DNA of 64,000 bases, from the NCBI GenBank assembly GCA_009760855.2, contig WPIO01000003.1:14419501-14483500 (forward strand), written 5' to 3'. This document shows, piece by piece, positions 22,959 to 35,407 of this stretch; the first letter of the stretch is position 1, and every line of letters begins with the position of its first letter. The stretch comes from Cristatella mucedo. Lineage: Eukaryota > Bryozoa > Phylactolaemata > Cristatellidae. The notes under the pieces are model-generated. The model had not been told where the DNA came from and ran no database searches. It saw only the letters and a program-made list of their open reading frames with translations. The position numbers and the translations under genes are program-made.

Positions 22959-24881
22959 ATACTTGTTTGCTTTGGCACTATTGTATAGGTATTATACCAC
23001 ATACGTCATCAACCCTTGGTTAAAGGTTCTCCGGCAGCAAGTTTTAAAGAGCCTAGATAACGATTGGGATCTTTTAGGGCCCAAAAAAACGACATTCCTA
23101 TTATTACTTTGTGCGGCTGGGTAGCGTCGCCGTAGAACTGATTCCCCTTGGCACGGGCCTGTGTCACTTTTTCGAGTGGCTCTGTATTACGGGGAACAGA
23201 AAATGACCGATAAGAGAACGTTGCAGAACTTCACAGTTCACTGGTCGGCTGCATGAGACTAGACGACCACACGGAATGCATGCACTATGATCGGAATTGA
23301 AGGAGATATGTTCCCTCACACGCAAAGTTCAACTTAGGAGAACTCTTACTGCAACCTTTTTTCTAAAAGAGATCTAACTCAGCAGAGCCTTCTCCCCAAG
23401 AAACAATCCCAAGACACTTCGGCAAGTATTTTTTATTTGTCTGGACAGTTAGTGTCCGAGTAGGCCATAATTGAGATCATCTCACCGTTTCAGTGCTGCT
23501 TCCATACACCTATTTGCCGACTTGAGTAGGCAATACATCTGGTTGTGATTGACTGCAAAGCACCCTTTTAATAATACTAAGCCAAAATTCGTCATACGCT
23601 GTATTTTACTTGGGTTTTCATCCAGAACTATTGGTTTGTTTGGAGTCTGCCACTCTTTTGATCCGCAAGACGCTGGCACACAGCAATTAATCTCTTGAAT
23701 TCCAATCTTTCAAAGGAATATTTCCTGAACATTATCTCCTTTACCTGGTTGATGGTACGATTCTTGCTCATAGTCGGGGCACAAACACTTTTGAGAAGAT
23801 CCACGACTTCTGACTTGACTTCAGTGGATCCAAATTAAAAACCTATTGGCAGTACCACCTGCTTCTTAAGCTATCAGCTTCATAATTTTGCAGCTAATAG
23901 AGACTACAATCGCATGTAGTCTAACCATCCCCGTGTTTAATTTCATTTCACAATAAAGTCAGTTACTTTCAGCGTAAAGGAGCCATGTGGTTCAATGTAC
24001 CAGCGACGTGGCTGTTTCGGTAGCTACCGCTCACAGATTGCTTGACATATGAGCTACCTATACCCGACAGCCATACTGATGTTCCGTTCGCCACATTCGC
24101 GCATTCTTTCCTGCTGCCTGTACACGTGCCATTTCAGCCAGTGGAGTATCTTCAGGCTCCGCTTAGCTGCCGAGGCTGCCGTAAATGAGTGGTCAGGGAA
24201 TGTGGAGGAATTCACGATTGGTTTTTATCTTGAGTTTGAATCAATCGCAGCTGATGAAAGTCTCTAAACTCAGGCATTCTAGCTCATTTATCGCAAGAGA
24301 ATTAGGCAGCTTAACAAGGACGTAGCCAGGATTTCCGTCACGGGTGGCTAAAGCTTGACTTTGAGGAGAGTGGCAGACGGTCCAGGTCATCTCTTCAACA
24401 TTTGATCGGACAAGCTCTTTAGCTCCGCTAAAGAACGGCTATTTTAATCATATCGCTATTTTAAGTGTATTGCCTAGCTGTTACAATGAGTCTACACAAT
24501 TTTAGAATTTCTGGACCTGCGTGACGAAGACTAGCCCCCCCCGGAAGTGCAATCGGAAGTCCAAAATAGAAATTCCCTCCCCTAGATGGAAAGTTACATA
24601 CAGTGCGAGAATATTTCATCAGATTCTGCCGGCCTGTTTAAACTAGTCTAAATGGAGTCACCTATTTAGAAACTTTAACAGCCTGATATTTCTTAAGCAA
24701 TAATTATATCTCCTCTGTAAACCGATTGCGTACGTTCGCCTGGAATTCTAGCTGCCTTTCGAGCCCCATACAGAAAAGGAGTTGAACAAGCCAGAATAAA
24801 ACAGAAACCTGAATATACGATACCGAAAGGCCTCTATATCCGATGTACATTTCGTATTCAATATTTCATTCATCAAATACA
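22959..24881. other. Unannotated; one orphan coding-like stretch
   Basis: No repeat shared with the rest of the window is seen. On the minus strand 23836-23639 is open for about 66 codons without an initiator (STEVKSEVVDLLKSVCAPTM ... FRKYSFERLEFKRLIAV); its composition looks protein-like but I do not recognise it. An overlapping minus frame (23482-23679) shares the region. Confidence 0.35.
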
Positions 24882-24998
24882 TAATAATAATAATAATAAT
24901 GCATTTGATATAGTGCCCTCAGAGAACTCAATCTCTTTCTAAGTGCTTTACATTTGCGGCAAAGGGAAACGCAATTGAATGGTGAGTAATATCATACA
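24882..24998 (-). mobile_element. LINE-A 3' end, minus strand
   Basis: (AAT)n, then gtgccctcagagaactcaat, ctctttctaagtgcttta and ggtgagtaatatcat reproduce the LINE-A terminal hairpin and adjacent untranslated region in reverse complement. Confidence 0.8.
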
Positions 24999-25109
24999 TA
25001 ACCTTGTTAGCACCTTTCTTTAATCGTGCGCGGTAGCCACCGGAAGAGGCTGCACGACTTTCGGTAGTGACTTACAGGCTCAATAGATCCCATGCTAGAG
25101 CAAACATAA

Positions 25110-25214
25110 CTAAATAAGTATTAGCTGATTTAACAACCTCATCTATATAGCGGCCGAAAAACCTTAATGGTTATACCCCCCTCGCAGATGACAATTAAGG
25201 ATCGCCCGAACTCT
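25110..25214 (-). mobile_element. Truncated SINE-A, minus strand
   Basis: Reading the minus strand: aggatcgcccgaac end, decayed body, then gaggttgttaaatcagct. The tRNA-like head is missing. Confidence 0.6.
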
Positions 25215-26590
25215 GAAATCCTTTGGCGTTACGAAACTCAAAGTGCCCGTAGTAGGTCGTTGCTGCTTGGCAGCCATAGAGCTGATAATTAGTTAACCTA
25301 TATAGTGATTCATTATTCGGAAGGCTGATGAAGCCTCAGACCTCCACCAAAGTAAATGGGCTTTCAACTAGAGCTCTGATGAGGCGTCGCTTAAAAACCT
25401 TTTAGCATTCTTCTAGGTCAGGTTGCCCCTTATGGAAATTGACTATGAAGCTATGCGTCAAATTTGCACCGCACAATAGGCCTCGTTACTCGTTAGTCCA
25501 TCCTCCGCATAACTCACTTAGCCTTCTAAAAATGAAAGCGTAGATAGATTATTCTGGAAGCAGACTCAGATTTTGTTTGTCGAGGAAGTACGATAAGTTA
25601 TTCAGCTCACTCTAAGAGCTGCTTTATATTCCATCTTGGAAAGTTTAAATCTCCGCAACGAAAGAGTGCAATCTGGAAGCTTTCATTTGTAGAGTCAGAT
25701 GCTGTACGGGGAGGGCGGAGCAACATGCTCGGCTGGCTCGCGTTCGCGTCACAAAATATTGGTAGCCTCACTCTGGGTAAATGCCAGAAACCGCAATGAA
25801 AAGCTCTATAGTCCGTCCGAAAACGCAATTTCTCATTTTGGCAAACCCTGAATCTCTGGTTAGAAGGTGCCCCACCCGGACGCCTCTATAGATACACGTG
25901 TACAAAAAAAAGAAATTTACACACCAATTTGTTGAGCCTGAGAGTGACCCGGGTTTCCTCTTTTGTCTAAGAAGTAAAAGAATCTTCAGAACCTCATATC
26001 ATGTGATTGCCCTCTTATAAACTGCTACCTGTTTTATAAGCGGATCCTGAACGGGCACTCAGAACGTGCACTGCATCATTTTTGGTCTTATCCAAGATAG
26101 AATTCATGAGGAGGAAATACAGTGGTACCTTATGTCCAAATTCCAGGTTTTTAAACAATGTTCATTATTAACAATTAGATTTTTTAATTAAACAAATTTT
26201 AATATGAGAATAGCGATCGTACTGTTATTCTTTAATTTTAACTATGAGAACAAGGGCTGCAGCTATAGATGTCAGCTACCAAATTATCCGCCTTTGATGC
26301 TTCTTTTACTCACTATTGCTGTAAGGCAATGTAGATGTCATCGAAACGCTACAAGGTTCTATGTTACGGCTTTCTTTGAGATATTGACTGTATGCATAAC
26401 ATGGCTTTCCTGAGGCAAGCTTCAAATTTGTATTTCGTGCTGCTTTTATCTACTTACTGTTTCTTATTGATTGAAAAAGCTACCAGAGTAAAATATTTGG
26501 CAAGTTATTTATCTTTTAACAGTTGCAGCACAAAATTTATGGTGTCTTGGAAGTAGAGGCTACCTTCGATAGACATCGACCTCTTCCCTG
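25215..26590. other. Upstream region of the Ig receptor gene
   Basis: No repeat or exon is recognised. A 5' untranslated exon may begin after the acceptor-like tttaacagttgcag ending near 26526. A short upstream open frame (ATG at 26539, five codons) precedes the proposed start at 26591. No TATA box or initiator could be assigned with confidence. Confidence 0.35.
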
Positions 26591-26957
26591 ATGTCGCCAG
26601 CAGACATTTGCATCCTAAGCTTACACTTGAGCTTACTGCTGATAAATAACTATGCAGCAGCAGCAGCTGATGTAGTCGTCTACGACAAGCCTTCTGGAGT
26701 GCCCCTCGTGTTCACTTGCCGAAGTGACCCTACTCAAGGATCCGTGACCAATGCAGTCTGGACGTTTGGAACCGCAGCAGTGGCTGTCGGTGTTCAAGTG
26801 AACTGTACTTCAAAGTATTGTATAAAAAGCACGTCCTCATATGACCTAGTTATTGCAAATGTGTCACGGGCCGACACGGGAGAATACGGATGTGTACTCG
26901 TCTACAGTGGCAGCAATACACCAACACAAGTCAGAAGATTGACGTTGACGGTGAGAG
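26591..26957 (+). CDS. Exon 1: signal peptide and Ig domain 1
   Basis: The start ATG at 26591 is followed by a hydrophobic stretch ([11 protein letters not shown]) and an alanine run, as in a signal peptide. The Ig domain has FTCRSD (first Cys), AVWTF (core Trp) and [13 protein letters not shown] (D-x-G-x-Y-x-C). The donor is AG/GTAAGT at 26958, leaving phase 1. A competing GTGAGA at 26951 would remove two codons and shift the phase relative to exon 2, so it is less likely. Confidence 0.82.
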
Positions 26958-27515
26958 GTAAGTTGGCTATATATGGAGACCGAGTATACATATTCATTTC
27001 ATGCTAAAAGCTGTATCGCAGCGTTTTAAAAAATTTCCGCAACCGTATGACCACTGACTGAGGCGTAATGTCTAAATGTGTATTGTTGTCGCCTGTTTAG
27101 CGCAAATACGACCGTATTTTTCACTCCCAATATTTGGTCCAAAACCATAAGATTTTTGTTAGCTCAGATTTGAGTGTAGTTTATCGTGTCATCTACCACA
27201 GACTGCTGGAATGAGCTAATCCTATATTACTTTGATTGTTTACCTCTAATCGATTATTATCAATTGTGGCACATGTAGCATACTGCTGGTTTTACAATTG
27301 ACCCGATACTATGCATCCCATAAATAGGTGGCCATCTAAACAAGTTTGGCTGTATTTGTCAAGTAGGGTGCTGTTGAAGTTTGTCAATCGGAATTTTGGA
27401 CTTGCAAGTGCAGTCTTTAATGTTGCATTGCCCCTGATAAATAAGCATACCGGCATGCATATATGTGTGTGTGTGTACGCGTGCGTGTGTGTATGCATGC
27501 CTCTAAATAAACGAC

Positions 27516-27555
<40 letters not shown>

Positions 27556-30500
27556 ACGTGCGTGCCTGTATACAACCAGCCCCTCTCCGACTTACAAAAT
27601 AGATGGTGACCGGAAAACCTGTTGTAAGTTGATAATGGTATATGATACGTTTTACTATGATGCGTTCTTACAAAGACACAGAGAGGTAAACTTAATTGAT
27701 TTTTTTTACAAATACATAACAAATAAGAAATACATAAGAACAAGTAAATAGGAAAGTATTTTACATACCATAATGTGAAGTATTTTTGGGCGTACATAAG
27801 CTAGTAGTTCTAGTGCTGTATATTTGAGTACTATTGGGAGGAGGGTGAGGAGGAGTTGGGCAATCTTTCCGGAGGATCATCAACTCCCACTTCCTCTAAA
27901 CCCTCGTGACTGGTAGATCGCTGATGTGATTCAGCTGCTTTGCTAGTGGATCGTTGGGGTTCACTCGTTTCTATTTTGATGAAATATAAGTCGAGCTTTG
28001 TTTTGTTTTTTTTGTCCTTTCTTGGAAGTTTTCACGATATTTGGCTAAAGAATCATTAACTTGCCTTTAACTTTTATTAATAAATTTTTAATTTAATTTA
28101 ATTTAAATTAATTTTTATCGTTTGAAGTTTCAGTAATTTTTTCTAGCATCTGCATTCCATTAGCGATAGAGAAGAATGCCCCAGCCATTTCTTTTATGTC
28201 ACACCGCCTCAGACTAGTAATCATTTATTTTGTCTTTTTTAGTTTCTAATTCTGTCCATTCTTCATTAGTGAACCCACTACTTTTATCAACGAGCTCGAC
28301 AATGTCGTCTTGTTTTAACATCTGTTTCGAGCTATCTACGCAGTTTCATAATTTTATGTCAAATTTCTTTCACTTTTTCATAGTCTTTTTTAAAACCCTT
28401 AAGTCATTATTCACATATTCATGCAACATTTTTTCTTCACGTCGTTCATACACGGACTGTTACGTCATTTTTCGATCTACTTTCGTCATACTTTCGATCA
28501 CAAAGTTCTTCTAGAGCGCCTCTCATCTCGCCTGGGCATCACTTGCACTGCTCGGCAATGGTTCAGGTTTTATCTCAGTGGGGAAACTCCAGAGTATTGA
28601 CGCGAATGGAGAAAGATTATCCGAGGTATCTCTGAAATATGGGGTACCTCAGGGCTCCATGCTAGGTCCGGTTCTTTTCACGGTTTACACTCTTCCTCTT
28701 GCCGATGTGATTGCCAAGCACAATCTAGGCTTTCACTTCTATGCGGATGACACTCGGTTGTAACTTTGCTTTGATCCCTCCTAGCCTTCGAGCATCTCAA
28801 ATTCTCTCAACTCACTTGCTGCATGTATTGATGATATCATCACATGATTGGCAGCAAATTTCCTTAAACCAAGTGACGATAAAACTAACTTATAAGTAAT
28901 GGGCAAACCCAGTGTGGTTCAGAAATTGGAAAGGCTGAAGCTCAAAATTGGCTCTGCTAGCATTTCTCCTGTTGAATCAGTTCGAAGTTTAGGTGTCATG
29001 TTCCAGAGTAACCTCTCGCTAGACGACCACATCAGCTCCACAATCAAGTCTAATTACTTTCAGTTACATAACATCGCTAAAATTCAGGCTTGTTTAGATA
29101 AGGATGCCGCGTCTAATTTGGTCCGTGCATGTGTGACATCCAGTCTTGACTTGTGTAACTCAGTGCTTGCTGGCCTACCGGCACGTGTAATCATGCGATA
29201 ACTGCTGGTGCAAAACTCTGCAGCAAGGCTTGTCTGTCTTGAGCGTAGCAGTTGCCACATCACACCACTTCTCGCCGACCTGCACTGGCTTCCAGTCAAG
29301 TAACGGATTGACTTCAAGGTTTTGGCGCTCACTTTTAGGTCACTTCATTCTTGGGCTTCAGCCTATCTCTCAGATGTACTCCCCCACCAAGCCAAGCATC
29401 GTACCACCAGCTTTTCGGAATCCAACAGTTTACCAATACCTCGGACAAAGCTCAAATCCTTTGGAGACCGTGCATTTAGTTCGTATGCTCCCAAAGCCTG
29501 GAAATAACCACCGAATTGCGTCAGAACATCCCCTGATTTGACCACATTAAAAAAGAACTGCAAAACACAACTATGTAGGACAGCATTTAGTGGGTCCCTG
29601 TGATTCGTCCTTGATGTGCTTATGCATGCTGACTCTGTGCATGCTGCCACTAACCACATTTGCATGTTGACCCCGTGCATGTCACCCCTAACCATGCTAT
29701 TCATGTTGGTTGTCAAGCATGGTAATACATTTAGGTAAGGCATTCAATAGCGTTTTCCTTTGGAGAAAATTTAAAGCACCTAGACAGAGATTAAGTTCTC
29801 TGAGGGCGCTTGATCAAGTGCATCATTATTATAAGGCAGCCGCCGATGTGGGAGACCCAGCAGCCCGAAGCGATAAGCACTTAGATATACTCAGGCACGT
29901 AATTTCTTGCACGCCAGGTCAAATAACAATCAGAATACTTATATATAAGCTATTGACTGAGACATTCCTATAAGTAGTCTTTTGGGTTTGGGTATTCTTA
30001 AAATGTGCATGCTCTACTGCTGTTTTATTATGATAGCTGACTCAAAACAGTGACGCTATTTTCAAAGTTTTTAATCCTACTGCATATTGTTTTAGTTAAT
30101 AGGCCGACATAAACATTGTAAAAACCATACACTATTTTATGGTATTATAATATTGGCTACTTAATGTGGTTGCAAGTGTCGTAAAAAGACTACCGAGCTT
30201 TTGCATCTATCTATTAATCCATGAACAGGCCCGTGCAACCTGTATAGAGCTATTTTTTTGAATGATTGGAAGGCTCGTTTGCTATATCTCATTTTGTTTA
30301 TATACACTGAAATCAGCAAGGTCTTATTAATGGAACGTCATGTTTGGTTTGTGGCGCATGTATTCGTTGATTAAGAAACCATCGACAAAGACACTGACTG
30401 GACACGTTTGTACGCTGCTGCTGCCTGTTAAATATTTAATGATTAGTAAGTCAGCTTGGCTTGCTTAATGCCGTCACGAACAAAAAAAGTGTAGCCCTTC

Positions 30501-33500
30501 ACAATGTGGACTTATCATGCAAATTTGCTTCCCATCATTTTTATTTTGAAAATAACTATCTTTTAACTCACTACCACGTTCTACTTCCAGTCTTTCGTTC
30601 TTATTTGTTTCTATTTATCTGTTCGAACATGACAGTCTTGAGAGGCTTGCTTTTGGTTCCCGAGGTCCAGGCCTAACCCAAGATACCAACAAAAGCATTA
30701 TCCTTCGTCCTCGGAAAAACGTGTTGACAACTGCAGATTTCCTTTTTTGAGACTTAAACCTAACTGCAGCATTAGCCTTTTTTATGTGTTTTGATTTTTT
30801 CTTGTGCCTTGTCTCAATGCTTCAATTATTGTATGCTGGATCATCATGTTATCGTCTTTACACAACTTTCAAAGATTAGAGCTTCTATTTCAGATTTGCC
30901 AGGACTGCCTACAATATTACCATCTGCCTTGGATATGATTGAGGGTCGTGTATCCACGGTAACATGTCAGTCGCTCGGTGGCTACCCTGCTCCGAATATT
31001 ACCTGGTACAATGGTGGTCTTCTGCTGCAATCCAACGTACCTGTGACGTCCGGTAGTAGTGGAGATGTGAACAGTACCATCAGCTTCGTCCCCAACTATT
31101 CAGACGATGGAGCGTCACTAACATGTGTTGCCAAAAATGTTCTCGGCAGTAACAATTCAACCGCTTTGCTCAATGTCAGTTGTAAGTAGATTTTCTTTCT
31201 GTAGTGACAAATGATGAGCAGCCCATGCATGTATAGCATTGTGCAATGACTACAGCTTTGTTGATGCTGCCGATTCGGCAATTGCTATTCCCAGCATATG
31301 TCATTCCCTCATTTATATTTGATTCCATGGACTATAGTAGATTTTATTTTTTGTCTTCATTTGTCTGAAAGTCACGATGGACTGGGATACTTAAAAATCT
31401 GGTGGTTAGGTTCATTCAAATATAAAAATGTGATGTATATTTAATTATGCTTTACCCGAGCTCACTGTTGCTAACGTTTCTTACATTTCACTAAAATATT
31501 TTGCATTATTTGTTAAGTTGTTTGTAATTTCAGGGAAATTAAACGTTTACATTTTAGAAAAGCTGTTGATGTATGTACAATTTGCAGATGGTTCTAGGAA
31601 TGTCGTACTAAGATCATCTGCAGCTTCAATTGTGGAAGGTGGTTATGTTATGCTAACGTGCTCTGCTCAGGGAAAGCCGCTACCATCCATATCATGGACC
31701 ACGCCTAACACAAGTAAGCAGCTATTTTCTTCCTTGCTCGTGTCCATTGATGTCGATCACATTGATCACAAAATGCTCATACTTGACGCTTTAAAAGAAG
31801 ATAGAAGTGCACCTATTTGTCACTACATTTGCTGGGTTCATATGAATAGTCTTTTGTGTACTTATGCATGTGGACACTGTGCATGCTATCTCAAACCAAT
31901 TGCTACGATTCCTTTGCAGTATATTTTGAGTGTCTAGAACAAGATTAATTTCTCTTTGGATGCTACATAAATGTCATTATTATTGTTACTATTGATCAAG
32001 CCGATGGCTGATTTTTACCTGTAGTTCTTTGCAAATGCAGGTGGGAGCAACATCCAGTTGAACAACTCCATAGGAGTATCATACTTGTATGTGGGTCACA
32101 TACAGAGGCAAGCAGCTGGCATATATATTTGCACCACTTCGAACTTTGTCAACCAAATGAACAGCTTGAGTATTTCTAGCAACATCACTTTGGATGTTCA
32201 GTGTAAGCCATTTTATAAGCTTTTGTCGTTTTCATATTTGAGGTAATCTCTGAGTAGATTTTTTCCATAATCACTTAAATATTTGATTCGCCATTTACGA
32301 TCTCGCAAATGTGAGCTGCTGTCGAGTAGGCGGTGAAACCGGCTATTTATTTTATTCTGTATCCGATTCATGATTTGTAGATGTACCAAGCAAGCCAATC
32401 ATATACCCAAGCTCGGTTAACTTATCTTCTGGAGATAATATTAGTCTGACATGCAATGTCACTGACCCAGGTAATACATATGCCTTTTATTCTCTCACTT
32501 ATGTTGTCTGTAGGCCATGCAATGCACTAGGGCATTGCGAATAACTTTTTGTGATCATATGCTTATTTTACTTGGCACGTTGTGGTAGACCATCAGCATA
32601 GCCTTCTCATTTTAATTATACTAGTTAGTGACAGTGTTTGTAGGTAGTGGGATGCATGGCTATTGACTGCATTTGTGGTGACTAGCTTAATTGTCTTCCT
32701 GAGTAGAGTTGGTTGTTTTTAGTGTGCTATGTGTGCACAGTGGCCAGTTACCGACATGCAAGTTCTGTATCTGTGCTACCATTATCTGTTTCACTCTGAG
32801 GTAACTAATATTTTCGTATAACTACTTTCTTCGATTGTGACTTTAGCATGAAATGCTTGGCCTATCCCCGGCATTTCCTGCTGGAACAGATAACATGAAC
32901 ACATAAATGTGGTGGAATCAGTACTAATACAGCTCTCTTGGGTGACAGTCTTTACTCCTGCCTACCTATCCCAGCTGTTTCTCGATCAGGCTAGGCTCGT
33001 ACAACTAGCTCTTCTAATTGAGGTCGTTAAGCTACTAACCTGAAATCTTTTTGAGTCATTTCATTGAGTTTGCATGTTCCTAATGCCAGAACTAACTCCC
33101 GAACGATGTCACGACATCCGTAGACTTGATAACATTTATAAAAAACACATCAGTTCCTCACAGAATTTGCTGGGTTAATGTTAATTGGTCTTAGTTTGCT
33201 TATGTGTGCTGACAAGGTTTATGTTATCCCAAACCAGAAGGAAAACTTCTTTCCCATATATGCATATATGTAAAGTGCCAACAAAGAGATTTATTAATTC
33301 TCTTAATGCCTAATCATTATCATTTTCTTATCACTCTTATTTTCAAAACTGATGGTATAGATGCGGTCAATTTCAGATGCTTTCCTTGAATGGGACTCCA
33401 GTGTCATTTCTTGACAGTTCTCTGATTAGTTTTGCTGCTGCACCAAATATACAGAAATAATTCCATTGGTGTCATCCGAAGAGTGACCCAAAGTGGATCT

Positions 33501-34537
33501 CGTGTATATATTGATGTCTCTATATCAGGATAATGTAATGTCTAGTAATTGAGTGGAACACAGATTAGCCAGAGATCTCTCTCTTGCTAGAGCCGTGGGG
33601 TGTCAGCCCCAGACTCCCGATGCTGGAAGAGGGATCGCATGGCTTCCAAACTGATCATAAAGGCAAAGCCACTGCATGGCTGTTGACTGTGGCTCTGGGA
33701 TTTTTCATTTTTTCCAATTAAGCCTGGCCTGGTTGTCTAGCAACTAGTTTCCAAGAGCTCTGACCACGAACAGCCTTGCCACTGCCTATCGGTACCTGGC
33801 GTCCAGAAGGGGAGTGATTCCCTAATAGTAGTAGACCTTCCGTGCCACCACTAGGTCATCAGTGCTTCCGGTGAACCGGACCGTGACGTCAACCATCAGT
33901 GAATCAATCGTGTTGTCGACGACCAAGTTCGGCTTGATGGCTGGCCCAAGCAGAGGAAGTTCCACGAGTGCTCCAAAAGATTTTGATGACGTGACCAAGA
34001 ATCAGGTTCTTCCATAATGGATTGTAGCAATAGCCTTTGGTGGCTGATCATGTGGTCATGTGGTCTCTTGTTTCTGAACGGCTTTGGAAGCAGCTGGTCA
34101 CTGTTCTGTGGCCCTAATTGCTCTTGCCAGCAACACCCATCAGCATGTCAAGGCGAGCAGGGTCGACTAACCTGTAGGCCAGGAACGGTAAGCCAAAACC
34201 CAAGTTTTGAAATTGGCTGTGCGTTGAGAACGTTTTCACATACAGGCAATGGCTGACCCCACCGTGAACATGTTGGTCAGCCCTCGCCTGACCTTCCTCC
34301 TTCGTGGCATACTCACCAGCATACTAGCTCTTCAAAAACATTGTAAACTTATGATAAGCATCGTAGGACTGTGGCCGGTCAATACGTTTAGTATTTACAA
34401 CTTCATACTGAATGTTAGCATACTAAAAATAAGCAGATAGAGAGTAGCGATAAGTAATGTTGACTAGAAACTTATATATTTCGAGCAACTGAATCCCGTA
34501 GCGATATATACATAAACCCGCACGCAAGCGTGCGCGA

Positions 34538-34584
<47 letters not shown>

Positions 34585-35325
34585 AGTGTTGAGCCACACA
34601 GTACAGCCCTCATCCAAGCTTGAGTTGTTTTACGGCCATTTTTGATTCCCTCTCACTTCTTTCTCCATCCTTACACTTAAATAACCCAAAGATGGCCTAA
34701 AAGCAGTTCAAAGATAAGCAGCCTACGTTACTTGCTATAATGATCCTTGAATAAACAATCTGAGTAGCTTCCAAGAGCCACCATCCCCCTTTTTAGGATA
34801 TAGGCTGACGTAGTCCTTCCTATACCCTTCCTCTACCTCAGGATACCACAGCCTCGGTGATTCAACATGTGAGCCTGATGGCGTAAGCCGGGTTACCATG
34901 GAAACTGGGGTGCTTTCGGGCTGTGATAATTACCTGAATATTGGTCCAAAATTATATGCCAATATGCTAAGAATGTCGGGCTCGTTGAGTTCTATTCGTC
35001 AGCAGAAAGACAGCGATTTCGAAAACGATGATTTGTATTGTGCAAGTGGACATCGGCTGACCTGATCCAGGGCAAGGGTCCAATGCTTGATCACGAAAAT
35101 TAAGCCTATTTTTTCGAGAAATAGCTCCATATTTATGAATGGTTTGGGCAACCGCAGGTGCCTTCTTCGGGCTTCCCCACAGAGCGTATCTGCACGCCGC
35201 GAGCAGCCTTCTGGGCTGATGCTCTTTTTTTTTATTTCCCAGCGGCTCGCGGCTACAGGCAAGTGTGCAAGAGCGGGCGACAGGGCCTCAGCGGTTTGAA
35301 AATCATTTGAAACGATGCTGTAGTC

Positions 35326-35407
<82 letters not shown>

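Larger units (their letters stand above)
26958..30893. other. Intron 1 (3.9 kb) of the Ig receptor gene
   Basis: Contains a (GT)n-rich microsatellite (27464-27554), a minus-strand Tigger relic (27845-28490) and a plus-strand LINE-A (28491-29833). The 29834-30893 part shows nothing I can name. Confidence 0.7.

Noticed and set aside
31518-31937. 139-codon continuous frame as a single exon
   Set aside because: The Ig half-domain ends at a good donor (31714), and the remainder is LINE-derived. The next Ig half with matching phase starts at 32041.
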